Source of the DNA: an uncultured Desulfosarcina sp.
Lineage (GTDB): Bacteria > Desulfobacterota > Desulfobacteria > Desulfobacterales > Desulfosarcinaceae
Reading direction: 5' to 3'
Assembly (NCBI RefSeq): GCF_963668215.1
Contig: NZ_OY764190.1
Span: 5,022,001-5,086,000 of the forward strand
DNA length: 64,000 nucleotides
Shown here: positions 35,539 through 45,600 of the stretch, in pieces
Layout: each line of letters starts with the position of its first letter
How positions within the stretch are numbered: position 1 is the stretch's first letter
Position numbers and translations under genes: made by a program
The notes under the pieces: generated by a model
The model's database searches: none
The model's input: only the letters and a program-made list of their open reading frames with translations
Told to the model about the DNA's origin: nothing

Positions 35539-36663
35539 TTAGTTGAACAGCGATAGTTGGCCGGTTTCCATTGGGCGCGACTCTTTTTCCGGAATTGGGG
35601 CCGGCTTTCCCTCGTCGGAAGCCGTGGGAACATCGTATTTCACCCGCCAACGATTTACAGCCGAATTTTCAACGGTTGCCGGCAGGGGAAGCATCAGTTC
35701 GATTTCCTGTCTGGTAATCACAGGAAAACCGTAGACCTGATTGGTATATTTGATGGGTTTTCCGTTTTCATCGCGTTCGCGGACGAATTGCAGATGGGCA
35801 TCCAGGCGCTCGGCGATGCGCTGACGTCCATGGGGCACCGCCTGACGGCAGCTTTCGTCGATCATCGTTGCAAAAGAATCGTCCAGTTCGCAGCCAATGC
35901 CGTTGCGTCCGGCCACAGCCGCGGCCCACAGGGTGGTTCCGGTGCCTAAAAAGGGGTCCAGGACCGTGTCTCCCAAAACCGAAAACATGGAAATCAGGCG
36001 ATAGGCCAGTTCAAAAGGGTAGGCGCCGCTGCGCTGCCGCAGCTTTTTATCGCCGGTATTCTGCCGGGCTCCCTTCAGATCCATCCACACATCGGAAAAC
36101 CAGTGGTTGCGCTCCTCCCAGAAAAAAGCGCTCTGCCTTCGGTTGGTTTTGGCTTCTGGAGCGTTGAACAGGCGTTTGCCGACTTTACGGAAAATCAGGA
36201 TATATTCGTGCTCCAGGGTCACGTAAGCCCCGGGCGGCATCATGCCCGACCCCATGAATTTGTTGGGCGCGTTGGTCTGCTTGCGCCAAAGAATGTTGGG
36301 CAGATTGGTGAATCCCAGGGCCAGCATGGCGGAAAGGATGCGGCTGTGGTTGGGATAAAGGGCGAACTCGCCGTCCAGGGTCCGGGTGGCGTCCCCGATA
36401 TTGATGCAGGCGATGCCGCCGGGAACCAGGACGCGATGCAGTTCCTTCCACACCCGGTCCAGGTCCCGATGCATGCAATCGAAGGCCTGCATCCCTTTCC
36501 CATGACGTAAGGCCGTTTTCGCTTCGATTCGACTGCAGAAAACCGCATCCCACATTTCGATCATGGGGTAGGGCGGTGAGGTCACCACCAGGTGAACGCT
36601 TTGGGACGGAATCCCGGACATCTCGGCCGAATCACCGAAAACAGCCAGCTGCTCGGTTTGCAT
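35539..36663 (-). CDS. Orphan site-specific DNA methyltransferase (beta-type, TSPPY)
   Basis: 374 aa. Catalytic motif IV TSPPYPMIEMW (about 29-39) precedes the SAM motif I DPFLGTGTTLWAAAVAG (about 240-256), so the order is beta class, and the TSPPY form is usual for N4-cytosine or some N6-adenine enzymes. Between them, CINIGDATR and EHEYILIFRKVGKRLF are typical. No restriction endonuclease gene is adjacent, so it is probably an orphan or regulatory methylase. GGAGAAG precedes the ATG. The recognition site is not predictable from sequence. Confidence 0.87.
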   Translation of the reverse strand: MQTEQLAVFGDSAEMSGIPSQSVHLVVTSPPYPMIEMWDAVFCSRIEAKTALRHGKGMQAFDCMHRDLDRVWKELHRVLVPGGIACINIGDATRTLDGEFALYPNHSRILSAMLALGFTNLPNILWRKQTNAPNKFMGSGMMPPGAYVTLEHEYILIFRKVGKRLFNAPEAKTNRRQSAFFWEERNHWFSDVWMDLKGARQNTGDKKLRQRSGAYPFELAYRLISMFSVLGDTVLDPFLGTGTTLWAAAVAGRNGIGCELDDSFATMIDESCRQAVPHGRQRIAERLDAHLQFVRERDENGKPIKYTNQVYGFPVITRQEIELMLPLPATVENSAVNRWRVKYDVPTASDEGKPAPIPEKESRPMETGQLSLFN

Positions 36664-37032
36664 TACGCGTCTTCTCCTTTTTTGTGGCTTTCTTATCTCT
36701 CACAGGACACCACTTTTTACAATTTGAATCTTTTTGCAGTCGACGGATAGCGTTGGGAAACGACAGCAACTGATGGTTCCATCAATTTAGGAGCGTAAAT
36801 ATGATAAAATAGAAATATAAAGGAATATAACCAAAAGAAATCTAAATAAAATAAGATCTGATGGAAACCGAAGGAACAGCTTTGAACCTTGACTTTCAGG
36901 CTGAAATCAGACAAAGATAACCGGCTTGCACGATCGGTTTGTTTTTCTTTATAGAAACGGTTTTTTCCATTGTTACAGGGCTTGTAACAGCCCCGATTTC
37001 GGCTAAAGAGATGTTTAAGGAAGGGGAGTGAG
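36664..37032. other. Divergent intergenic region, methyltransferase and serA
   Basis: 369 bp, AT-rich from about 36780 to 36870, no ORF of note. Holds TGTTACA (36971-36977) and TGTAACA (36983-36989), perfect 7-bp inverted arms with 5-nt spacing, about 45 bp before serA: a candidate operator or small hairpin. GGAAGGGGAG precedes the serA ATG. Confidence 0.5.
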
Positions 37033-38616
37033 ATGATCAAGGTACTTGTAAGTGACGTGCTGGGCGATGCGGGGATTCAGATTTTTCAGGAAACCGATGG
37101 CATTGAAGTGGATGTGAACACCGGATTGCCACCCGAGGAACTTAAAAAGATCATCGGTGACTACGATGCCCTGGTCATCCGCAGCGCCACCAAGGTGACC
37201 GAGGAAATTCTCGAAGCGGCCAAGAAATTGAAGGTGGTGGGGCGTGCCGGAATCGGCCTGGACAATGTGGACATCCCCGCGGCAACCAAACGCGGCGTCG
37301 TCGTGATGAACACCCCCACGGGCAACGTGGTAACCACTGCGGAGCACGCCATTGCCATGATGATGGCCCTGACCCGCAACATTCCCCAGGGAACGCTCTC
37401 CCTGAAAGCCGGCCGGTGGGACAAGAAGAAACTTCAGGGCCGGGAAGTCTACAACAAGACCCTGGGCGTCGTCGGCTTCGGCAAGATCGGTTCCATCGTG
37501 GCCGACCGTGCCAGGGGCCTGCGCATGCAGGTGGTGGTTTACGATCCTTTCGTGGTTCCAGAACAGATCGAAAAGGCCGGTTTTGAAAGCGTGACTCTGG
37601 ACGAATTGTATGCGCGCGCCGATTACATCACCGTGCACGTTCCCAAACTCAAGGAGACCACGGGCCTGCTGAACAAAGCCGCCTTCGACAAAATGAAAGA
37701 CGGTGTGATGATCGTCAACTGTGCCCGCGGCGGCATCGTGGACGAGGACGATCTTCAGGAGGCCATGGCTTCGGGCAAAGTTGCCGGTGCGGCCCTGGAT
37801 GTTTTCACCAGCGAACCGCCCGGAGAATGCCGCCTGATGGAACAGGACCGGTTGATCTGCACGCCCCATTTGGGAGCCTCCACCCAGGAAGCCCAGACGA
37901 ATGTGGCCGTGGCCGTGGCCCAGCAAATCATCGACTACCTGATCAACGGAACCGTCGTCAATGCCGTCAACGTGCCTTCGGTTGCCGGGGAACTGCTGAA
38001 AAAGATCGGCCCTTATATGGCTGTGGGCGACCGCATGGGCTGTCTCCAGGCCCAACTGGCCGATGGGCCGGTCAAGTCCGTAACTATAGAATATACTGGC
38101 GATTTCAAAGGCATGGACATGGATCCCGTGTCCACGGCTATCCTCAAAGGGCTGCTCACCCCCATGGTAAAAGACGCGGTCAACTCCGTAAACGCGCCAG
38201 TGGTGGCAAAGGAGATGGGCATCAAGGTTACCGAATCGACCACCGCCGAAGCCGAAGACTACACCCATCTGATCACCCTGCGGGTTGCCACGGAAAAAGG
38301 GGAAAACATAGTGGCCGGGACCCTCATCGGCCGCAGGGACATCAAGGTGGTCAAGATCAACAACTTCCGCCTGGAACTGGTTCCAGAAGGCCATATCCTT
38401 TTGATATTCAACAAGGATCGCCCCGGCGCCATCGGCGGCATCGGCACCACTTTAGGCCGGCACAACATCAATATCGGTCGCATGCACGTGGGTCAGGAAC
38501 AAGATGGAGAACACAACATCATTTTTCTGCAAACCGACACCCCGGTACCTCCCGAGGTGATAGAGGAACTTCGTTCGGCACAGATGGTAAATACGGTCAC
38601 GCCGCTGGAGCTGTGA
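37033..38616 (+). CDS. serA: D-3-phosphoglycerate dehydrogenase
   Basis: 527 aa, the long form. It oxidises 3-phosphoglycerate, the first step of serine synthesis. Substrate/NAD domains: LVIRSATKVTEEIL, RAGIGLDNVDIPAATKRG, NAD-binding GVVGFGKIGSIVADRA, catalytic Arg/Glu region NCARGGIVDEDDL, and His in CTPHLGASTQEAQ. An allosteric-substrate-binding domain follows (about 320-450), then a C-terminal ACT domain (ILLIFNKDRPGAIGGIGTTLGRHNINIGRM), so serine feedback is likely. Single gene, followed by dispersed repeats and a terminator-like hairpin. Confidence 0.96.
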   Translation: MIKVLVSDVLGDAGIQIFQETDGIEVDVNTGLPPEELKKIIGDYDALVIRSATKVTEEILEAAKKLKVVGRAGIGLDNVDIPAATKRGVVVMNTPTGNVVTTAEHAIAMMMALTRNIPQGTLSLKAGRWDKKKLQGREVYNKTLGVVGFGKIGSIVADRARGLRMQVVVYDPFVVPEQIEKAGFESVTLDELYARADYITVHVPKLKETTGLLNKAAFDKMKDGVMIVNCARGGIVDEDDLQEAMASGKVAGAALDVFTSEPPGECRLMEQDRLICTPHLGASTQEAQTNVAVAVAQQIIDYLINGTVVNAVNVPSVAGELLKKIGPYMAVGDRMGCLQAQLADGPVKSVTIEYTGDFKGMDMDPVSTAILKGLLTPMVKDAVNSVNAPVVAKEMGIKVTESTTAEAEDYTHLITLRVATEKGENIVAGTLIGRRDIKVVKINNFRLELVPEGHILLIFNKDRPGAIGGIGTTLGRHNINIGRMHVGQEQDGEHNIIFLQTDTPVPPEVIEELRSAQMVNTVTPLEL

Positions 38617-38627
38617 ATGGGGAGCGG

Positions 38628-38703
38628 TGAACTGTGATCGGAGGTCAGTGATCGGTGAACGGTGAACTGTGAACGGGTATCGGTGAACCGTGATCCGTGA
38701 ACA
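38628..38703. repeat. GGTGAACTGTGAACGG word repeat
   Basis: Degenerate direct words (GGTGAACTGTGAAC, GGTGAACCGTGATC) after serA. This is the reverse-complement family of 23596-23652. Confidence 0.55.
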
Positions 38704-38730
38704 GACTCGCAAAAAGTCTCCAGACATGTC

Positions 38731-38833
38731 ATTCCCGCAAAGGCGGGAATCCATCGCCTTGCTCCCATGCTCTGCATGGGAGCACAATTTGACTGTGTAT
38801 ATAAGGCTATGGGTTCCCAAACAGAGCATGGGA
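38731..38833. repeat. Compound inverted-repeat element
   Basis: Three hairpins: ATTCCCGC/GCGGGAAT (38731-38750), GCTCCCATGC/GCATGGGAGC (38761-38783), and GTTCCCAAAC..GCATGGGAAC (to about 38833). The first is the widely dispersed TCATTCCCGC type. Non-coding. Confidence 0.6.
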
Positions 38834-38877
38834 ACAAGATACCGGAGTTCTATAGATATCCGCGTAAGAAGAAACTG

Positions 38878-38916
38878 AAGCGCCCCATTGGCAGGAAGTC
38901 GGCCACTGGGGCGCTT
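38878..38916. terminator. Hairpin between serA and the FAA-hydrolase gene
   Basis: AAGCGCCCC (38878-38886) pairs with GGGGCGCTT (38908-38916). GCTTTTG follows on the plus strand and CAGTTTCTTCTT on the minus strand. It sits between convergent stops and probably serves both transcripts. Confidence 0.65.
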
Positions 38917-38955
38917 GCTTTTGTAATGAATAAAATAGATTGCGGGCGTTATAAA

Positions 38956-39675
38956 TCAGCGCGTTTCGTCGACGACCGTGTTTTTCAGAACGCCGATCCT
39001 TTCGATCTCCACTTCGACGCTGTCTCCGTGGTGCAGCGGACCCACTCCGGCCGGTGTGCCGGTGAGGATGATGTCACCGGCCTCTAACGTGAAATTTTTG
39101 GAAACAAAAGCGATGATCTCGGGAATCGTGAAGATCATCTGGCTGGTATGGCCCTCCTGAACGATTTGGCCATTGAGCCGGCAGCGGATTTCCAGATTCT
39201 GAGGGTCGGGCAGGTCCTCGGCCAGCACCACCTGCGGGCCGATGGGGCCGAAGGTGTCCAGGGATTTTCCCCGGAACCAGCCGGTGCGGTCGCCATTTTG
39301 AATATTCCGCTGGCTGACGTCATTCATGCAGGTGTAGCCCAGAACGCAGGTCATGGCCTCGGCTGCCGGTACGTCCTTGCAGCGCCGGCCGATGATTACG
39401 GCCAGTTCAGCTTCGTAATCGGTCCGCAGTTCTTCAAAGCCGTACGCTTTTAAAAACGCCGGTATCACGATTTTTGCGTCCGGCCCGACAAGCACGTTGG
39501 GTGTCTTGGGAAAGAGCAGCGGTTCCGGGGGAACCTCGGAGGTGAATCCCTTGACCTTCACCGAGACGCTTTCGGCGATGTGGGCACGGTAATTCAGGCC
39601 CAGGGCGATCAGTTTGCTTGGATCGACCGTGTAAGTTTCCGCACTGTTTTTAATCGGAAGGGTTATCATCATCAA
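38956..39675 (-). CDS. Fumarylacetoacetate-hydrolase-family protein
   Basis: 239 aa, the single-domain FAH fold: LIALGLNYRAHIAES, DYEAELAVIIGRR (metal-ligand Glu), VLGYTCMNDVSQRNIQ, RGKSLDTFGPIGP, and GDIILTGTPAGVGPL. Family members hydrolyse, decarboxylate or isomerise 2-oxo or acylpyruvate compounds. Its ATG overlaps the stop of the pfaA-like gene (39672-39675), so it is translated with the megasynthase. This suggests it acts on a beta-keto or acylpyruvate intermediate or by-product of that pathway, though this is inference. Confidence 0.88.
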   Translation of the reverse strand: MMMITLPIKNSAETYTVDPSKLIALGLNYRAHIAESVSVKVKGFTSEVPPEPLLFPKTPNVLVGPDAKIVIPAFLKAYGFEELRTDYEAELAVIIGRRCKDVPAAEAMTCVLGYTCMNDVSQRNIQNGDRTGWFRGKSLDTFGPIGPQVVLAEDLPDPQNLEIRCRLNGQIVQEGHTSQMIFTIPEIIAFVSKNFTLEAGDIILTGTPAGVGPLHHGDSVEVEIERIGVLKNTVVDETR

Positions 39676-42600
39676 TTTTCCTGGATAACGGAGGGTTGTC
39701 CGTTGTTCCTGAAGGCATGGATGAGGGTTTGATCCACCGTTGCCTCATAGCCCGTAAGGGTGGCCACGACCTGTTCGTCGGCGTCCAGAAAGGTGAAATC
39801 GGCCGACATCTTACGGTGGGTGTACTGGGTTACGGTCATCACCGCCGTTACCCCGGATTCAGGAAAGGCCGGGCGATACTGGCGATAGGATTGGGCGTAG
39901 CTGGGCAGGCAGACACTGCCGGTCTGCTCGAAACACCAGACGATGGCCATCTGAAAGGCGCCGTCCAGCACCATGGGGTCGGCTGTCCAGCGCTCCCGGA
40001 TGGGATCCTGCATCCAGGCCTCGGGCTTCGGGGCGCCGGTCAGCCGGGCCGTCATGCCGTGGTCGGAATAGGCTTCGATGTTTTGGATGGCCCGCAACTG
40101 GTCGCCGTGAAACAGGATTTCACGGTACACGGCATCCAGATCCCTGGGGTAGGGGCGGCTGCCGTTTTTCCCATTGCCCTTGTATGCCGGGGGATCGGGA
40201 AGCCGGTCCACCAGCAGGGCCCTGGCCCGCGAGTGAATCACGTCCTTGCCGTTTTTTACGCCGTTGCGCAGCTCCACGGCAACATGCCATCCGTTCCCGT
40301 TTTTCCGGGCCTTTCCAGCCAGAAGGCGGACCAGCTTTTTTTCCTGTTCAATGCGAATGCCGCTGAGCAGCCGAAAGTCGTCGATACCGTGCAGGGTATA
40401 ACCGGGATTTTCCTTCACGGCACCGTGGCCGATCCACTCGCCGATCAGGGCAAAGGGCACCACCGGCTTGCCGCCGATGACGTGGGAGGCCAGCACCGGA
40501 TAGCGCTGCAGATCCAGTTCTCGCCGCTCCAGAAGGTCCATGGCAGCTTCGTTGGCTTCATCCTCGACAGACGGAGTTTCGAGCATGCTGCCGATTAGTA
40601 CCTCCACCGGTGCGGGATCGGCGTTCTTCATTTCGGCCACCATGAGGTTGGCGCCGGCTTCGACCGGAATCAGATCGATTTGCTGGTCCCGGAAGGCCTT
40701 TTTCAATGAAGGCGTCACCATGCCGCCATCCCACGGCCCCCAGTTGATGGCACTGACGCGGCATCCGGAGCGTTGCTGGGATACCACCCGGGCCATCTTG
40801 TTGAGGACCTCGTTGGCCATGGCGTAGTCGCACTGGCCGGTGTTGCCCGTGCGGGCGCTGACCGACGAAAACAAGACCAGATGGCGCAACCGATCCGACT
40901 CGGTGGCCTCAAGCAGGTTTTTGAATCCCTGCACCTTGGTATTATAGACTTGACGGAATTGGTTCAGGGTCTTGTCCGCGATCAGGCGGTCCTGGAGCAC
41001 GCCGGCACCGTGGATCACTGCGGCGATGGGTCCCAGGGTGGTTCTGATTTCATCGACGGCGGCCTGCAACCCTTTTGTGTCGGTCACGTCGGCGCTGAAA
41101 TAGGCGGCCCGGACACCGGCATCCTCAAGGCGTTGGAGGGTACCGGCAATGGCCTGATTGGCTTTTTGCCGTTTGAATTCGGCTTCCAGTTCCTTGGGAG
41201 TCGGCTGTTGATCGACAAACGCATGTTGGACGATGGCTTTTTTCATGCCTGCTTCGTCCTCGATGCCGGCCAGCCAGGACGGCACCGGGAAAGGCGCCGG
41301 CGAGCGGCCGATCAGGGCGATGGCAGCACCGCTGGCATTGGCCAGGGCCAGGGCGCAGGCGGCGGTCACACCCCGGGCCCCGCCGGTAATTGCCACCACG
41401 TCGGATGAATCCAGGTCGAGGATGCCGTCGGCGGTATCAGCGGGGACCGGCTGCAACGTTACCCGCTTTTCGGGAAACAGGCCGATTTCCGCCGGATCTT
41501 GGGGTTTCAAGCTCAATAGTTCGGACACGGCCTTTTGCGCGGCCTGTTCCGGGTCGGAAAAATCCGGGGAAAGATCCAGCACCCGGCAGGTAATAGACGG
41601 CCACTCCAGGCGGGCGGTTTTGACCAGGCCGGCCAGGGCGCCCTGTTCGGCATGTTCGAAAGCGTTGCCGGTAAATCCAAAGGCGCCGTCTATGCGGGTA
41701 ATGGCCGCGAAAAGGGCATCTCCGGCCGAGGCAGCGTTCTGTAATTCTGGTGCAGCGGTTTTTGCCGCCAGGAATGCTGTTTCCGGATCGGTTTCGACAC
41801 AGAGAATCAGGCCCGCCAAACCGGACAGGTTCGAAGCGTCGGCAATCTGGTCCTTCGTCAATATGCGGCATGGAAGATCGGATTTCCCCAGGCAACGGAA
41901 GACGGCTTGGGCAAGGTCGGTTTGGTCGTCGAGCACCCCGATCCAGCGATCCGCTCCAATGCGGAGTGTGCGACCTGATTTTTCAGGCAGAACCACCACA
42001 TCGACGATCTGGCGGGGAATCTGGATCGACTCGGTGTTGGTTTCCGGTGCGACCGGCTGCTGGGTTGCCGGTTCCGGCTGCGCCGCCGTTACGGTCTGTC
42101 CGCCGGCCAGAAAGTCGCAGATCTGTCCCAGGGTTTTGAGGCTGCCGACCATGTCGGGGGTAACCTGGGGCAGTTGGGGCATGCGTTCTTCCATGGCCGA
42201 AAGGATCTCCACCCGCTTGATGGAGTCGATGCCCAGATCGGCCTCGATGTCCATTTCCAGCCCCAGCATCTCAACGGGGTAGCCGGTTAGTTCGGATACC
42301 ACTGATAAGAGAGTGGTTTGTATGGAGACGGCTGAATCGTTATTCGAATTGGAAGCTTCCTGTGTTTGAACCGAGATTTGGACTTGGGAAGAGGGGGCTT
42401 CGTCAGCGGCCAGAAAGTCGCAGATCTGTCCCAGGGTTTTGAGGCTGCCGACCATGTCGGGGGTAACCTGGGGCAGTTGGGGCATGCGTTCTTCCATGGC
42501 CGAAAGGATCTCCACCCGCTTGATGGAGTCGATGCCCAGATCGGCCTCGATGTCCATTTCCAGCCCCAGCATCTCAACGGGGTAGCCGGTTAGTTCGGAT

Positions 42601-45600
42601 ACCACTGATAAGAGAGTGGTTTGTATGGAGACGGCTGAATCGTTATTCGAATTGGAAGCTTCCTGTGTTTGAACCGAGATTTGGACTTGGGAAGAGGGGG
42701 CTTCGTCAGCGGCCAGAAAGTCGCAGATCTGTCCCAGGGTTTTGAGGCTGCCGACCATGTCGGGGGTAACCTGGGGCAGTTGGGGCATGCGTTCTTCCAT
42801 GGCCGAAAGGATCTCCACCCGCTTGATGGAGTCGATGCCCAGATCGGCCTCGATGTCCATTTCCAGCCCCAGCATCTCAACGGGGTAGCCGGTCAACTCG
42901 GATACTACGGACAAAAGAGTGCTTTGAATGGCGGCAGACGAGTCCGCAGTCGTATTGGATGCAATAGGGCTTTCTACCGTGGGGGAAGCAGCTTCGTCAG
43001 CAACCAGGAAATCGCAGATCTGTCCAAGGGTTTTTAGACTGCCGACCATGTCGGGGGTGACTTGGGGCAGTTGGGGCATACGTTCTTCCATGGCGGATAG
43101 GATCTCCACCCGCTTGATGGAGTCGATGCCCAGATCGGCTTCGATATCCATTTCCAATCCCAGCATCTCGACGGGATAGCCGGTCAACTCGGATACCACG
43201 GACAACAGGGTGGCGGCTACGGTGTCGGAACCTTCCATTTTACCATTCGATTTGAAAGCGGGTACCGGCTTTTGTTCGATATTTTGTGTGCGGGCAACGG
43301 CCGGTGGCGTTATGACGGCCGGCTTTGCAGGCGGCGTACTGGCAGCAGGGGTTGCCGGCACCACCGGCGTCACAGGCATCGGTTCGGGCTGCTGTTGCGG
43401 CGAAACGGGTTGGGCGTGTGCCGGCAAAGTCGTCTGTTCAGCAACGGGCACGCCCGTCACATTGGCGGGCAAACCGGCGGCCATGCGGGCGCTTTGCATC
43501 ATTTCCTGAAGCGTCCGACTGGCCTGGGCCTGGGCGTCCAGAAATTTCTGGTGGGCCAGGGCCGTCTGTTCCTGTAGCGCCTGCATGGAAGCCAGCCCCT
43601 GCTGGACGATGGCAAGAGTCGCGTTCATATTGGTTGAATCATGCGGCTGTGTCGGTCCGGCCGAAGGGGCAGGATGGACGGCCGCTGTTTGGGGACGATG
43701 GTCTTTTTCGAATGGTCGCATGGCAGTATGACGGATTGACTGAGTCTCTGTTGGTTGCGGTGAAATAGCCGGGGTGCTCGAAACGGGAGCAGGGCGGGCT
43801 GCTGCTTTCACTTCAGGTTTCGGTTGTGTCTTGCGGGGCGCCCGGTAATTGGCGCCGGAAAGCGGGATGACCATTTTTTGCTTGCGCGAAGCGGGCGGTT
43901 CCTTTTCCCAGCGGGTGAGATCGAGACCGGCGCCCAGAGCGGCCAGTTGCCCGATGGCGTGGGCCAGATCGAGGATTCCCGAAGCCTTCCCGGAGGAGCG
44001 GTCCAGGGGAACGACCGAAACGTTCGCTCCGAGCGTGGCGCGAACCAGTCCGCTGAGTACGCTTTTGGGGCCCACCTCGACGAAGGTGCGTACACCCGAT
44101 GCGTAGAGCTGTTCGACGGTGCGCTGAAACTGTACCGACGATATCATCTGTCGGTCCAGCAATTCGATACCAGCCTGCGGGTCGTCGGGATACGGCGCTG
44201 CCGTCGCATTGGCGTATACCGGTATCTTTCCCGGTGTAAAGGTGATGGATGCGAGTGCTTGGGAGAAACCTTGTGCAGCGTCAGCCACGATCGGGCTGTG
44301 AAAGGCCGCGGCCACCGGCAAAACAACGCTGCGATAGCCCTTCGTGTCGCATTCGGCTTTTACTGAATCGACGGCCGCTGTCGGTCCGGACAGCACCGCC
44401 TGGTCGGGGCTGTTGATGTTGGCCAGCACCACGTCGGGGTGCTGCCCGATCAACTGTTTCAACTCGTCGGCGGGGGCTTTTACCGCCAGCATGCTGCCTG
44501 CATCCCCGTCCCGCCCGGCCTCTGCCATCAGGCGGCCGCGGAGGGAGCTGAGGTGCTGAAGGGTTTTTCGATCGATGCAACCGGCGGCATACAGGGCGGG
44601 CAATTCACCGTAGCTGTGCCCGCAGACGGCGTCGGGCCGCAGGTCGAAAAATTCGAGAATACGCAGCATGGCCAGGCTGATTGATCCGATAGCCGGCTGG
44701 GCCGCATCGGTCCGGCGAAGGGCCTCCACCTGGAACTGCTTCTGATCGTTGTTCAAGGCGGGACGCGGAAAGAGCCGTTCCCACAGCGGTTCATCGAGGT
44801 CGCAATGATCGTTTGCTGTTTCGACGGCATCCATGGCCTCGGGGAAACGACAGACCAGGTCCCTGCCCATGTAGGGATACTGGCTCCCCTGACCCGGAAA
44901 GAGAAAGGCGATTTTTCCGGCGGCGTTTTCGCCCGCATGAAAATAGATGCCGGACGATGGTACGTTTTTGGATTGGCCGCCGGCAACGATGCCCATGGCT
45001 TGATCCAGACGATTTTTCAGTTGCTGGTCCCCATGGCCAGTTTCGATCACCAGGACCAACCGGTAAGAGTCCTTTGTCGAAAATTCTGCCCTTAAGGAAC
45101 TGGCCGTACGGGCCAATTGGACGGTCGTCATTCCGTCTTTCAGTTGATGACCCAGGTCTTCAAGCTTCCCAATGACGGCGTCGGCGTCGTTTCCCGAAAA
45201 GGCCAGAATCTCGACGGAGCCATCCCAGGCGATCTCCTTTTTGTCGGGGGTATATTCCTCGAGTAAGACATGAAAGTTGCTGCCGCCGAAGCCGAAGGAA
45301 CTGACCCCGCCTCTCCGGGGTGTATCGTTTTTCGCAAACCATGGCCGGGCAATGGTGTTCAGGTAAAAGGGACTGGATTCGATTCCCAGTTTTGGATCCG
45401 GAGCGTCGGCTTTAAGGGTGGGAGGCAGCACCTTGTTGTAAAGTGCAAGGGCCGACTTGATCAGTCCGGCGGCGCCGGCGGCGGCCTTGGTGTGGCCGAT
45501 CATGGATTTCACCGATCCCAGCGCGCAGCGGTTTCCGTTGGACGTGGCGGCGCCGAACACGTTTTTCAAGGCGCTGAATTCCACCTCGTCCCCCACCCGT

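Noticed and set aside
42089..42880. Three repeated minus-strand ORFs (61 and twice 96 codons) within pfaA
   Set aside because: They are alternative-frame shadows of the duplicated ACP-coding DNA.
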